Source: UBA4656 sp002405525 (GTDB taxonomy: Bacteria > Pseudomonadota > Gammaproteobacteria > Xanthomonadales > Ahniellaceae). From it: a stretch of DNA of 64,000 bases. Shown in pieces: positions 6,946 to 15,757 of this stretch. The notes below the pieces were generated by a model that was not told where the DNA came from, did no database searches, and saw only the letters and a program-made list of their open reading frames with translations. The stretch's first letter is position 1; every line of letters begins with the position of its first letter. A program made the position numbers and the translations under genes. Location of the stretch: positions 1 to 64,000 of the forward strand of contig DAIMGT010000012.1 of the NCBI GenBank assembly GCA_036723735.1, written 5' to 3'.

Positions 6946-9396
6946 TCAGCCCCTGCCCTTCGCACGCCTTGCCGCACGGCCCGACGCCGGGGGCGGAGCC
7001 GCGGGAGCTTTCGCGGCGCGCGGCGGTTCGACCAGGCGGAAGTCGATCTTGCGGTCCTCGAGGCTGGCGCGGAGCACCAGCACGCGCACCGCATCGCCCA
7101 GCCGGAACCGCAGCCCGCGTCGTTCGCCGGTCAGCAACTGTCCGCGGGCGTCGAAGTGGTAGTAGTCGTTGGGCAGCTGGGTGACGTGCACCAGTCCGGT
7201 GACGCGGCTCTCGCGCAGCTCCACGAACAGGCCGAACGACGTCACGCCGGAAACCACGCCGTCGAACTCGCTGCCGACGTGCTTCTCCATCCATGCGCAC
7301 TTGTAGCGCTCGTCGACGTCACGTTCCGCCTCGTCGGCCCGGCGCTCGCACTTGGAGCAGTGTGCGGACAGCGTCTCCATGTCCGAAGCGCCGTAGGCGT
7401 AGTCGGTGGCCCGTCCACCAACCAGCGCATGGCGGATCGCTCGGTGCACCAGCAGGTCCGGATAGCGGCGGATCGGCGAGGTGAAGTGCGCATAGGCCTT
7501 CAGCGCCAGACCGAAGTGGCCCTCGTTGGCGGGCTGGTAGACGGCGAGACTCTGCGCGCGCAGCAACACGGATTCGAGCAGCGCAGCGTCGGCACGCTTG
7601 CGCACCTTGCGGATCAGCGCCGCGAAGTCGCCCGGCGTGACCTCGCCCTGCGGCGGCAGGCGCAACTGGAACTCCTTGAGAAAACCGAGCAGGTCGTCGT
7701 ACTTGTTCGGCGGCGGCGGCGCGTGCACCCGATACGGCGCCGGCACCTTGCGCTTTTCGAGGAAACGCGCAGCCTCCACGTTGGCGGCGATCATGCACTC
7801 CTCGATCAGGCGGTGCGCATCGTTGCGCTCGTAGGCGCCCATCGCCAGCACCTCGCCGGTGGGCGCGAGCTTGAACTGGAACTCCTGGCTGTCGAACTCG
7901 ATCGCACCGCGCCGGCTGCGCTGGCGCGCCAGCAGATGGTAAAGCCCGTAAAGGTTTTCCAGGTGCGGCATCATGGCTCCGATCGCGGCGCGCGCGCCAG
8001 GATCACCATCGCCGAGCGCCTTCCACACCTGGGTATAGGTCAGGCGCGCGTGCGAGCGCATGACCCCCGGGTAGAAGCGCGAGCGCGTGACCTCGCCCTC
8101 GTGGTCGACCTGCATGTCGCACACCATGCACAGCCGCTCGACGTTCGGGTTGAGCGAACAGATGCCGTTGGACAGCGTCTCCGGCAGCATCGGGACGACG
8201 AAGTCCGGGAAGTAGACCGAAGTCGCGCGGTTGTGCGCCTCGTCGTCGAGCGAGGTGCCGGGGCGCACGTAGTGCGAGACATCGGCGATCGCCACCACCA
8301 GCCGGTAGCCGCCGCTGCGCGGTTCGGCGTAGACCGCGTCGTCGAAGTCGCGCGCATCCTCGCCGTCGATGGTGACCAGCGGCAACTGCCGCAGGTCCTC
8401 GCGGCCCTCGCGCTCGGCGGCGGTGACTTCGGATTCCACCGCGGCGGCATCCGCCAGCGCGCCGGTTGGCCACTCGTGCGGCAGTCCGTGGCTCTCGATC
8501 GCCATCTGCACCGCGATCGAGGCGCTCAGGCGCTCGCCCAGCACGGCAACCACGCGGCCCACCGGCGGACGGTCGCGGGTCGGCGGCTCGGTGATCTCGC
8601 AGACCACGATCTGGCCGCTGCGGGCCTCGCCGGCGCGGCCGGCCGGAACCAGGACGTCCTGGTGGATACGACGTTCGTCGGGCACCACGAGGCCGAACCC
8701 TCCCTGGTCCTGGAATCGACCCACCAGTCGCGGCGAACGTCGCTCGAGCACCTCGACGATCGCGCCTTCGCGGCGCCCGCGCCGATCAAGCCCTACCACG
8801 CTTGCCAGCACGCGGTCGCCGTGCAGCACCTGGCGCATCTGCGCTGGCGACAGGAAAAGATCCTCACCGCCGGCGTCGGGACGCAGGAACCCGTAGCCCT
8901 CGGCGTTGGCGATCACCTCGCCGGGAATCAGGTCGAGCTTGCGCGCCACACCGTAGCCGCCGCGTCGATTCACCAGCAGCTGGCCGTCCCGCACCATCGC
9001 GGACAGGCGCTTGGCCAACGCATCGAAACGGTCGGGTTCGGTGAGGCCGAGTTCCTGCGCAAGGCGTTCGGCGGTCATCAGCTCCGTGCGCTCGGCGAGG
9101 AAGGCGATGATCGCCTCACGGCTGGCGATCGGCTGCGCATAGCGCTGCGCCTCTCGCGAGGCCCAGGGGTCCTCGATTGCCAGCTTCGCCTGCGGACGCG
9201 GTTGCGGACGCGGTGCGGCGGGACCGGCGCCGGGCTGCGGTTGCGGACGCGGGGCCGCGCGCGCGCGCGTCTTCGGCAGCGATGCAGGGCCACCACCCGT
9301 CTTGCGCCGCTCCGCTTCCGGCGGCAGATCCGGCAACCAGGGCGCCGCCTTCCTGGGCCGCTCGGGCTTCTTCGGGGGACCGCTGCGCTTGCTCAT
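6946..9396 (-). CDS. rnr: Ribonuclease R
   Basis: An 816-residue 3'-5' exoribonuclease of the RNB family that degrades structured RNA and takes part in rRNA quality control. After a basic, Pro/Ala-rich leader of about 80 residues come a winged-helix region (EAIIAFLAERTELMTAERLA), cold-shock domains, the RNB catalytic core with EDARDFDDAVYAE (the metal-binding Asp cluster), and a C-terminal S1 domain (FDGVVSGVTSFGLFVEL). The tail is basic. ATG 9396 is chosen because it follows a GGGAAT-type ribosome binding site; 13 more codons are open upstream. Downstream rlmB overlaps or abuts the stop. Confidence 0.94.
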   Translation of the reverse strand: MSKRSGPPKKPERPRKAAPWLPDLPPEAERRKTGGGPASLPKTRARAAPRPQPQPGAGPAAPRPQPRPQAKLAIEDPWASREAQRYAQPIASREAIIAFLAERTELMTAERLAQELGLTEPDRFDALAKRLSAMVRDGQLLVNRRGGYGVARKLDLIPGEVIANAEGYGFLRPDAGGEDLFLSPAQMRQVLHGDRVLASVVGLDRRGRREGAIVEVLERRSPRLVGRFQDQGGFGLVVPDERRIHQDVLVPAGRAGEARSGQIVVCEITEPPTRDRPPVGRVVAVLGERLSASIAVQMAIESHGLPHEWPTGALADAAAVESEVTAAEREGREDLRQLPLVTIDGEDARDFDDAVYAEPRSGGYRLVVAIADVSHYVRPGTSLDDEAHNRATSVYFPDFVVPMLPETLSNGICSLNPNVERLCMVCDMQVDHEGEVTRSRFYPGVMRSHARLTYTQVWKALGDGDPGARAAIGAMMPHLENLYGLYHLLARQRSRRGAIEFDSQEFQFKLAPTGEVLAMGAYERNDAHRLIEECMIAANVEAARFLEKRKVPAPYRVHAPPPPNKYDDLLGFLKEFQLRLPPQGEVTPGDFAALIRKVRKRADAALLESVLLRAQSLAVYQPANEGHFGLALKAYAHFTSPIRRYPDLLVHRAIRHALVGGRATDYAYGASDMETLSAHCSKCERRADEAERDVDERYKCAWMEKHVGSEFDGVVSGVTSFGLFVELRESRVTGLVHVTQLPNDYYHFDARGQLLTGERRGLRFRLGDAVRVLVLRASLEDRKIDFRLVEPPRAAKAPAAPPPASGRAARRAKGRG

Positions 9397-9458
9397 CGGG
9401 GATTCCCTTCGGGCCGGGCTGCCATGGTAGTGCAAGCGCCCCGCGGCGACCCCGCAAA

Positions 9459-9487
9459 TTGACAGTCTCCGGCTCCGGGGCTATCCT
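9459..9487 (+). promoter_or_regulatory. tRNA-Leu promoter
   Basis: A perfect -35 hexamer TTGACA lies at 9459-9464 and a -10 TATCCT at 9482-9487, with the optimal 17-base spacer. The tRNA begins 43 bases further on, at 9531. This is the clearest sigma-70-type promoter in the window. Confidence 0.85.
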
Positions 9488-9530
9488 GCTCGGCCGATGC
9501 GGGGAGGCCTACGGCCGCCCTCTCCCACCT

Positions 9531-9615
<85 letters not shown>

Positions 9616-9627
9616 ATCAGTTTGCCT

Positions 9628-9660
9628 CGAAGGCCCGCGCGAGTGGGCCTTCGTCGTTTC
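9628..9660 (+). terminator. Intrinsic terminator after tRNA-Leu
   Basis: Stem CGAAGGCCC (9628-9636) pairs with GGGCCTTCG (9645-9653) and is followed by TCGTTTC. The same design, a GGCC-rich stem followed by TTCGTCGTTT, is found after tsf. Confidence 0.7.
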
Positions 9661-9739
9661 GGGGGCGCGGCGCTGCGTGTGGTTCGCCAGGGAGGGGGTT
9701 CGGCGCGCGATGGCGTGGAATCCGGCGCGCCGCGTACCC

Positions 9740-11032
9740 TCAGCCGAACGGATCCTTCAGCACGATGTTCTCGTTGCGGTCCGGACCGGTCGATACCATC
9801 GCCAGCGGACAGCCGACGAGTTCCTCCAGCGCGCGCAGGTACGCGCGCGCAGCCGGCGGCAGCTTCGAGAACTCCGTGATGCCGCGGGTGGGCTCGCTCC
9901 AGCCCGGGAAGTCGAGATACTCGGGCGTGCACTCGTTCCAGCCGGCGGCGTCCAGCGGCGCATACTCGGTCTTCTTGCCCCGATACTGGTACGCGATCGC
10001 CATCCGGATCGTCGGCAGGCCGTCGAGCACGTCGAGCTTGGTCACGCACAGGCCGCTGATGCCGTTGATCATCACCGCGCGCTTGAGCGCCACCAGGTCG
10101 ATCCAGCCGCAGCGCCGCGGTCGGCCGGTGGTAGCGCCGAACTCGTCGCCGCGGCGGCGGATCTCGTTGCCCAGTGCGTCGTCGAGTTCGGTCGGAAACG
10201 GGCCGCCGCCGACGCGGGTGGCGTAGGCCTTGGTGATGCCGAGCACGTAGTCGATGTCGCAGGCCCCGACGCCGGTTCCTGCGCAGGCGCCGCCGACCGT
10301 GGTGTTCGACGACGTGACATAGGGGTAGGTGCCGTGGTCGATGTCGAGCAGCGAACCCTGTGCGCCCTCGAAAAGGATGCGCTGGCCCTGGCGCCGCAGG
10401 TCGTGCAGGAGGCCGGCGACGTCGTGCTTCATCGGCTCGACGTAGGCGCCGAAGGCCAGCGCCTCGTCGAGGATGCGCTGGAAGTCCACGCCCTCGACGC
10501 CGAGGAACCCGGTCAGCACGAAATTGTGGTAATCCACTGCCGAGCGCAACTTCTCCGCAAGCTGGTCCGGGTAGGCGAGGTCCGCCACGCGCACGCCGCG
10601 GCGGGCCACCTTGTCCTCGTAGGCGGGGCCGATGCCGCGGCCGGTGGTGCCGATGGCCTTCGCGCCCGAAGCCTTCTCGCGAGCCTGATCGAGCGCAATG
10701 TGGTACGGCATGATCAAGGGTGTCGCCGGGCTGATCTTGAGGCGCGGGCGCACGTCGACATGCTTCGCCTCCAGTTCCCCGATCTCCTTCCGCAGCGCTG
10801 CCGGCGACAGAACCACGCCGTTGCCGATCAGGCACAGCACGCCCTCGCGGAGGATGCCCGACGGGATCAGGTGCAGCACCGTCTTCTGGCCGCCGACGAT
10901 CAGGGTGTGACCGGCGTTGTGGCCGCCCTGGAAGCGCGCGACGGCGCCGACCCGCTCGGTCAGGAGGTCGACGATCTTGCCCTTGCCCTCGTCGCCCCAT
11001 TGAGCGCCGAGGATGACGACGGATTTGCCCAC
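9740..11032 (-). CDS. purA: Adenylosuccinate synthetase
   Basis: A 430-residue GTP-dependent enzyme that joins IMP and aspartate in AMP synthesis. The N-terminal GAQWGDEGKGK loop carries catalytic Asp14 and Lys17, and GGHNAGHT carries His42. GTTGRGIGPAYEDK binds IMP and TTGRPRRCGW is seen in the C-terminal part. Length equals the family norm. Translation starts at GTG 11032 with AGGAGA upstream. Codons 1-12 together with this ribosome binding site are repeated upstream in a 160-bp tandem array broken by the assembly gap, so the true leader is unresolved. The neighbours DUF2065-hflC-hflK-hflX-hfq-miaA match the E. coli order. Confidence 0.95.
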   Translation of the reverse strand: MGKSVVILGAQWGDEGKGKIVDLLTERVGAVARFQGGHNAGHTLIVGGQKTVLHLIPSGILREGVLCLIGNGVVLSPAALRKEIGELEAKHVDVRPRLKISPATPLIMPYHIALDQAREKASGAKAIGTTGRGIGPAYEDKVARRGVRVADLAYPDQLAEKLRSAVDYHNFVLTGFLGVEGVDFQRILDEALAFGAYVEPMKHDVAGLLHDLRRQGQRILFEGAQGSLLDIDHGTYPYVTSSNTTVGGACAGTGVGACDIDYVLGITKAYATRVGGGPFPTELDDALGNEIRRRGDEFGATTGRPRRCGWIDLVALKRAVMINGISGLCVTKLDVLDGLPTIRMAIAYQYRGKKTEYAPLDAAGWNECTPEYLDFPGWSEPTRGITEFSKLPPAARAYLRALEELVGCPLAMVSTGPDRNENIVLKDPFG

Positions 11033-11410
11033 GCTGCTGTCTCCTGCTTNNNNNNNNNNNNNNNNNNNNNNNNNNNNNNNNNNNNNNNNNNNNNNNNNNN
11101 NNNNNNNNNNNNNNNNNNNNNNNNNNNNNNNNNNNNNNNNNNNNNNNNNGCCGGGCGTTCGCCGGGTCGCACCGAAGGCGCGACAAACCCCGGCTCACCC
11201 CCATCGAGCGCCGAGGATGACGACGGATTTGCCCACGCTGCTGTCTCCTGCTTCGAACGGGTGTTGCGTCTGGCATCCCTGCCCGGGCTTTCCCGCCCGT
11301 CCATCCATGGCCGGGCGTTCGCCGGGTCGCACCGAAGGCGCGACAAACCCCGGCTCACCCCCATCGAGCGCCGAGGATGACGACGGATTTGCTCACGCCG
11401 GCTGTCTGCT
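11000..11410 (-). repeat. 160-bp tandem array covering the purA start region
   Basis: The first 12 codons of purA with the ribosome binding site (11002-11049) recur at 11206-11253 (48 identical bases) and, diverging at the end, at 11366-11408. The copies are separated by a GC-rich spacer. 11150-11232 equals 11310-11392 base for base, giving an exact period of 160. Each upstream copy keeps a GTG start and would encode a 13-residue peptide (M-G/S-KSVVILGARWG) ending in TGA, at 11195-11236 and 11355-11396. The spacer has palindromic parts, such as GTCGC with GCGAC around ACCGAAGG. The N gap falls inside the array, so the copy number is unknown. Confidence 0.85.
11050..11149. other. Assembly gap (100 N)
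   Basis: Exactly 100 N, a conventional scaffold placeholder. With a 160-bp repeat period, the missing sequence should be 56 bases or 56 plus a multiple of 160. The gap most likely exists because the tandem repeat could not be resolved. Confidence 0.95.
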
Positions 11411-11537
11411 GCAATGAACTGACGCCACGGACCGCGGTCGCACCGCCGCGTTGTGCATCTCTCAAACCAAACCGACCGGTGCGTCGCACCCGCCGAAGGT
11501 GGATTATTCCAGATTCCCGCCGCACCTGCCGCGCAGG

Positions 11538-11723
11538 TCAGAGGGCCAGTTGCAGGAGCAGCAAGCCGACGATCACCGCGATGCCGCCGCCGGCGCGCAG
11601 ACGTCCGGGATCGATCTGCGAGAGCTCCTGCGCCATGCGCTGCCAGGCCTGCGGGGCCGCGAACAGCAGCAGTCCCTCGAAGACCACCACCAGGCACAGC
11701 GCGACCCAGATTTCCTTCGGCAT
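11538..11723 (-). CDS. DUF2065 (YjeT-like) membrane protein
   Basis: A 61-residue protein with two membrane segments (IWVALCLVVVFEGLLLFA and GGIAVIVGLLLLQLAL) separated by a short polar loop with AWQRMAQELSQIDPGRLR. This matches the YjeT/DUF2065 family, which sits between hflC and purA in many proteobacteria, as here. Function unknown; the linkage to HflKC suggests a membrane role. Confidence 0.85.
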   Translation of the reverse strand: MPKEIWVALCLVVVFEGLLLFAAPQAWQRMAQELSQIDPGRLRAGGGIAVIVGLLLLQLAL

Positions 11724-11803
11724 GGCCTCGACGATCCCGTATCACGTCCGGCCGGCCACCGCGGCCCGCCCGGCCGCGCGCGGCGGCGCGGCCGGTGCCG
11801 TCG

Positions 11804-12667
11804 TCAGCGGCGCGCGTCCTCGCCGAAATAGCGGAAGAACTCGGAGTTCTTGTCAAGCACCAGCACGCCGTCCTTGCCGCGGAACGACTCGCGATAGGCC
11901 TCGAGGCTGCGGTTGAAGGCGTAGAACTCGGGGTCGGTGTTGTAAGCGCGCGCGTAGATCTCGGCCGCGCGCGCATCGCCCTCGCCGCGGATCTTCTGCG
12001 CGTCGCGCTGCGCTTCCGCGAGCAGCACGCGGCTCTGGCGGTCGGCATCCGAACGGATCGTCTCGGACGCCTCCTGGCCCTGTCCGCGCAGGTCGTTGGC
12101 GACCTGCTGGCGCTCGGTGCGCATGCGGTTGAACACACTGGGCAGCACGTCGCCGTCTTCCGGCAGGTCGATGCGGATCATGCGCACGTCGACCACCTCG
12201 ATGCCAAGCGCGCGTGCGGCGTCGTCGGAGAGCTTCACCACCTGCAGGATCAGGTCGCCGCGGCCCGCCACCACTTCCTGCAGCTTGCGCTGCTGGAAGG
12301 CCTGGCGCAGCGGCTCGCGCACGATCTGCAGCAGCCGCTGGGTGGCCAGCGCCTCGTCGCCCTGGAACGACGAGTAGAAGCGCGCCACGTCGGCAATGCG
12401 CCACTTGGCATAGAAGTCCACCAGCACGTCCTTGCGCTCGGACGTGAGATAGCGCTCGGGCTCGGAGTCGACCGTCAGCAGACGCTTGTCGAACTTGCGC
12501 ACGTTCTGCACGAACGGCGCCTTGACGTGCAGACCGGGCGCGTAGTCGGAACGCTTGATGGCGCCGAACTGGAACAGCACGGCGTATTCGTTCTCGCGCA
12601 CGGTGAACAGGGAGTTCGAGGCCACGATGGCCACGACGAGGGCGGCAAAGATCGCGAACGGTTTCAT
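11804..12667 (-). CDS. hflC: HflC, modulator of the FtsH protease
   Basis: A 287-residue SPFH/prohibitin-domain protein with one N-terminal membrane anchor (FAIFAALVVAIVASNSLFTV), the rest facing the periplasm. With HflK it forms a large cage around FtsH and limits its access to membrane substrates. Typical features are TVRENEYAVLFQFG and a long Ala/Glu/Arg-rich coiled-coil region (about residues 190-245). It starts one base after the hflK stop, so the two are co-translated. Confidence 0.95.
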   Translation of the reverse strand: MKPFAIFAALVVAIVASNSLFTVRENEYAVLFQFGAIKRSDYAPGLHVKAPFVQNVRKFDKRLLTVDSEPERYLTSERKDVLVDFYAKWRIADVARFYSSFQGDEALATQRLLQIVREPLRQAFQQRKLQEVVAGRGDLILQVVKLSDDAARALGIEVVDVRMIRIDLPEDGDVLPSVFNRMRTERQQVANDLRGQGQEASETIRSDADRQSRVLLAEAQRDAQKIRGEGDARAAEIYARAYNTDPEFYAFNRSLEAYRESFRGKDGVLVLDKNSEFFRYFGEDARR

Positions 12668-12668
12668 C

Positions 12669-13844
12669 TCAATTCCTCCCGTCCCGCGGCGTTCGGCTGG
12701 AATCCCTGCCGCGCAGGTTGTCGATCACCGGCGCCGCGGCCGCCGGCCGCGAGGGCCCGGAGGCCGGTGAGGCGGTACCCGGCTGCGCCGACGGCAGCGC
12801 GCCGCCGCCCTGACCAAGACGGTCCAGCGGGAGGTAGAGGACGTTCTCGCCGCCGCCCTCGACGATCACCTTGGGCGAGCCGGCCAGCAATTCCTGCATG
12901 GTTTCCAGCATCAGGCGCTTGCGGGTCACGTCCGGCGCCTGGCGGTACTGCGCGGCGAGCAGCGAGAAGCGCTGCGCCTCGCCTTCTGCCACCGCGACCT
13001 GCGCGTCACGAGCGCCCTCCGCCTCGGCCCGGATACGAGCCGCCTGGCCGCGGGCCTCCGGCACGATCTTGCTGGCATAGGCGCGAGCCTCGTTCTCGAG
13101 GCGCTGCTTGTCCTCGCGGGCGGAGATCGCGTCATCGAAGGCTTCCTTGACCTCCGGCGGCGGGCGCACGTTCTGAAAGTTGAACTCCCCGACCGTGAAG
13201 AACGAGGTTGCCGCCGGGTTCTCCGCGCCGCCGAGCACCTTGCGGCTGTATTCGTCGAGCAGCGACTGCAGCACGCCACGCGCCTCGGTGGACAGTTCCG
13301 ACAACTGACCGAACGATTGGTCCATGGTCTTGTCGCCGATCACCTGCCGCACGGCGCTCTCGGCGGCGGCACGGATCGTCTCGTCCGGGTCGCGAACGGC
13401 GAACAGGAAGGCGCGCGGGTCGCCGACGGTGTACTGCACGCTGAACTCGACGCTGATGATGTTCTCGTCGCGGGTCAGGATGCGCACCTGGTCCGAGGTC
13501 GATCGCACCCGGGTGGCGTCGACGACCAGCACCTGCTCGATCGGGCTAGGCCACTTGAAGCGCAGGCCGGGCTGCATGAGGCGATCGAACTGGCCAAAGC
13601 GCAGCACGACGCCGCGCTGGGTTTCGTCGATGGTGCGCCAAGAGTCGAGCAGGAACCACGCCCCGACCACCCCGACGACCAGGATCCACACGCCCGCTCC
13701 GCCGCCGCCGCCGCCGAACACGCGGCCGAAGCCGTCGCGCAGGCGTTTGAGCATGGCGTCGAGGTCGGGGGCGTCGCCGCCACCACCACCGCCTCCGCCC
13801 TGCCAAGGGTCGCGCCGCTTGCCGCCAGGTTCGTTCCAAGCCAT
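12669..13844 (-). CDS. hflK: HflK, modulator of the FtsH protease
   Basis: A 391-residue partner of HflC. A glycine-rich cytosolic N-terminus (WQGGGGGGGGDAPDLDAML, then another Gly run) leads into one membrane helix (GVWILVVGVVGAWFLL). The SPFH domain follows (ETQRGVVLRFGQFDRLMQPG) with a long coiled coil, then a Pro/Ala-rich tail. The start is ATG 13844 (MAWNEPGG), the usual family N-terminus; the frame stays open 36 codons upstream but without similarity. It forms an operon with hflX upstream and hflC downstream. Confidence 0.95.
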   Translation of the reverse strand: MAWNEPGGKRRDPWQGGGGGGGGDAPDLDAMLKRLRDGFGRVFGGGGGGAGVWILVVGVVGAWFLLDSWRTIDETQRGVVLRFGQFDRLMQPGLRFKWPSPIEQVLVVDATRVRSTSDQVRILTRDENIISVEFSVQYTVGDPRAFLFAVRDPDETIRAAAESAVRQVIGDKTMDQSFGQLSELSTEARGVLQSLLDEYSRKVLGGAENPAATSFFTVGEFNFQNVRPPPEVKEAFDDAISAREDKQRLENEARAYASKIVPEARGQAARIRAEAEGARDAQVAVAEGEAQRFSLLAAQYRQAPDVTRKRLMLETMQELLAGSPKVIVEGGGENVLYLPLDRLGQGGGALPSAQPGTASPASGPSRPAAAAPVIDNLRGRDSSRTPRDGRN

Positions 13845-14013
13845 GCACTGCTCCGTAAACGCGTCCGAGGATGCCGGACGCGAGGACAAGGATTTGTCGA
13901 TTGCCATCCCGCGACCGTGGGGGCGCCCATCCTGCGCGCCGGTTCCAGGCACGAATCCGCCGGAACCCCGATTCTAGCCCGGATGACGCGGCGTCCGCGC
14001 GCGCCGGATGTCT

Positions 14014-15324
14014 TCAGCCCGCGGCCGGCACCGCGCCCAGCGCGCCCCGCAGCAGGGCGCCGTCGCCATCGGGCAATCCGAACAGCGGTTCCACCACGCT
14101 GCGGGGAGCATCGATCTCCAGATCCCAGCCGGACTCGTCCGCCATCTCGCCGGCCACCGCCCCGGCAGCGAACAGGCGCGCCCGCAGGCGGCCAGCCTGC
14201 GGCGGCAGCCGCACCCTGCGCTGGATACGGTCGACGGCGAGCCGGGAATCGATCGCCTGCCGCAGCAGATCGAGCCCACGGCCGTCGCGCGCGCTGAGCC
14301 ACACGCGCGGCGTGGCGCCGCCGGCAACCGCGTCGAGCACCGGCGCCGCGCCATCCAGCAGGTCGATCTTGTTCCACACCTGGACCTGCGGGATGTCGCC
14401 GGCATCGATCTCGGCCAGCACCGCGTTCACCTGCCCGATGCGCTGTTCGCGCAGCGGATCGTGGGCATCGACCACGTGCAGCAGCAGATCGGCGTCGCGC
14501 GCCTCCGAGAGCGTGGATCGGAACGCCGCGACCAGGTCGTGCGGCAGGTCGCGCACGAAACCCACGGTGTCCGCCAGTACCGCCGCGCCGCTCGCCAGGC
14601 CCGGCAGTTTGCGCACCGTGGGATCGAGGGTTGCGAACAGCTGGTCGGCGGCGTAGACCTCGGCTCGCGTCAGCGCGTTGAACAGGGTCGACTTGCCGGC
14701 GTTGGTGTAGCCGACCAGCGCGACCACCGGCACTGCGCCGCGCAGGCGGGCGCGGCGGGCCTGCGCGCGTTGCACATCCACCCTTTCCAGCTTGCGCTGC
14801 AGCTGCTTCATGCGCTCACCGATCAGGCGACGGTCCAGTTCGAGCTGGGTCTCGCCCGGGCCACGCAGGCCGATGGCGCCGCCGCGCTGCCGCTCGAGGT
14901 GGGTCCAGCCGCGCACCAGCCGGGTGCTCATGTGCTTGAGCTGCGCGAGCTCCACCTGCAGCTTGCCTTCGTGGCTGCGCGCGCGCTGGGCGAAGATGTC
15001 GAGGATCAGGCCCGTGCGGTCGACGACCCGGCACTGCAGGAGTTTCTCGAGGTTGCGCTCCTGCACCGGGCTCAGGGCATGGTTGACCAGCACCACGTCA
15101 GCGCCGAGCCGCTCGCGCTCGGCGCGCAGTTCTTCAGCCTTGCCGGACCCGACGTAGTAGCGCGGGCTGGGCTTGTCGATCCGCGCGGTCAGCGCGCCGA
15201 GCACTTCGGCGCCGGCGGAGCGCGCCAGCTCGCCGAGTTCCGCCAGCGACTCGTCGGCGTCCTCCCGACCGTGCACCGGCTGCAGCAGCAGCGCGCGATC
15301 CCCGCCGCGCGAGCGATCGAACAG
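14014..15324 (-). CDS. hflX: Ribosome-splitting GTPase HflX
   Basis: A GTPase of about 436 residues that dissociates stalled or heat-stressed 70S ribosomes. The N-terminal HflX domain includes YYVGSGKAEEL and RTGLILDIFAQRA, then a coiled-coil with GPGETQLELDRR. The G domain has G1 GYTNAGKST, G3 DTVGF and G4 NKIDLL. The start is unclear. Family members begin close to F-D-R-S-R-G-G, and no ATG, GTG or TTG is nearby, so CTG 15324, 24 bases after the hfq stop, is taken. The frame remains open across hfq and miaA, but that part is antisense-free filler. Neighbours hfq and hflK fit the conserved cluster. Confidence 0.9.
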   Translation of the reverse strand: MFDRSRGGDRALLLQPVHGREDADESLAELGELARSAGAEVLGALTARIDKPSPRYYVGSGKAEELRAERERLGADVVLVNHALSPVQERNLEKLLQCRVVDRTGLILDIFAQRARSHEGKLQVELAQLKHMSTRLVRGWTHLERQRGGAIGLRGPGETQLELDRRLIGERMKQLQRKLERVDVQRAQARRARLRGAVPVVALVGYTNAGKSTLFNALTRAEVYAADQLFATLDPTVRKLPGLASGAAVLADTVGFVRDLPHDLVAAFRSTLSEARDADLLLHVVDAHDPLREQRIGQVNAVLAEIDAGDIPQVQVWNKIDLLDGAAPVLDAVAGGATPRVWLSARDGRGLDLLRQAIDSRLAVDRIQRRVRLPPQAGRLRARLFAAGAVAGEMADESGWDLEIDAPRSVVEPLFGLPDGDGALLRGALGAVPAAG

Positions 15325-15347
15325 CGAACTGGTCGCAGAGCCGGCGT

Positions 15348-15608
15348 TCAGCGGGCTTCCTCGCCGCCCTCGTCCGGGCCGCCGCCATTGTCGCCGCCAA
15401 CGCGCACGTTGCGAGAGGGGACCACGGTCGAGATCGCGTGCTTGTAGACCATCTGGCTGACGGTGCTGCGCAGCAGGACCACGAACTGGTCGAACGACTC
15501 GATGGTGCCCTGCAGCTTGATCCCGTTCACCAGATAGATCGAAACCGGCACGCGCTCGCGGCGCAGAGCGTTGAGAAAAGGATCCTGCAGCGATTGCCCC
15601 TTGGACAT
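15348..15608 (-). CDS. hfq: RNA chaperone Hfq
   Basis: An 86-residue Sm-like protein that forms hexamers and pairs small RNAs with mRNAs. MSKGQSLQDPFLNALRRERV is the classical N-terminus. VSIYLVNGIKLQGTIESFD is Sm1, and MVYKHAISTVVP with the KHA motif is Sm2. The C-terminal tail is short, Gly- and acid-rich. ATG 15608 follows AGGAGA; upstream codons in frame are not part of the protein. It lies between miaA and hflX as in E. coli. Confidence 0.97.
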   Translation of the reverse strand: MSKGQSLQDPFLNALRRERVPVSIYLVNGIKLQGTIESFDQFVVLLRSTVSQMVYKHAISTVVPSRNVRVGGDNGGGPDEGGEEAR

Positions 15609-15757
15609 GTTGTTCTCCTGTTTGTCGTCCCACCGCGCAGCGACCGGTATGCCGGTCGCGGGAGGGCCCGGCCAATCGGCGCCGGGCCAAGTCGCGGCCG
15701 CCGGCCGCATACCCTGCACCATATGGCGGCGGGCAGGCGAAGTTCAACCAGCCACCG

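Noticed and set aside
11150..11410. CRISPR array
   Set aside because: The period is 160 bases, the repeated part includes purA coding sequence, and there are no variable spacers or cas genes.
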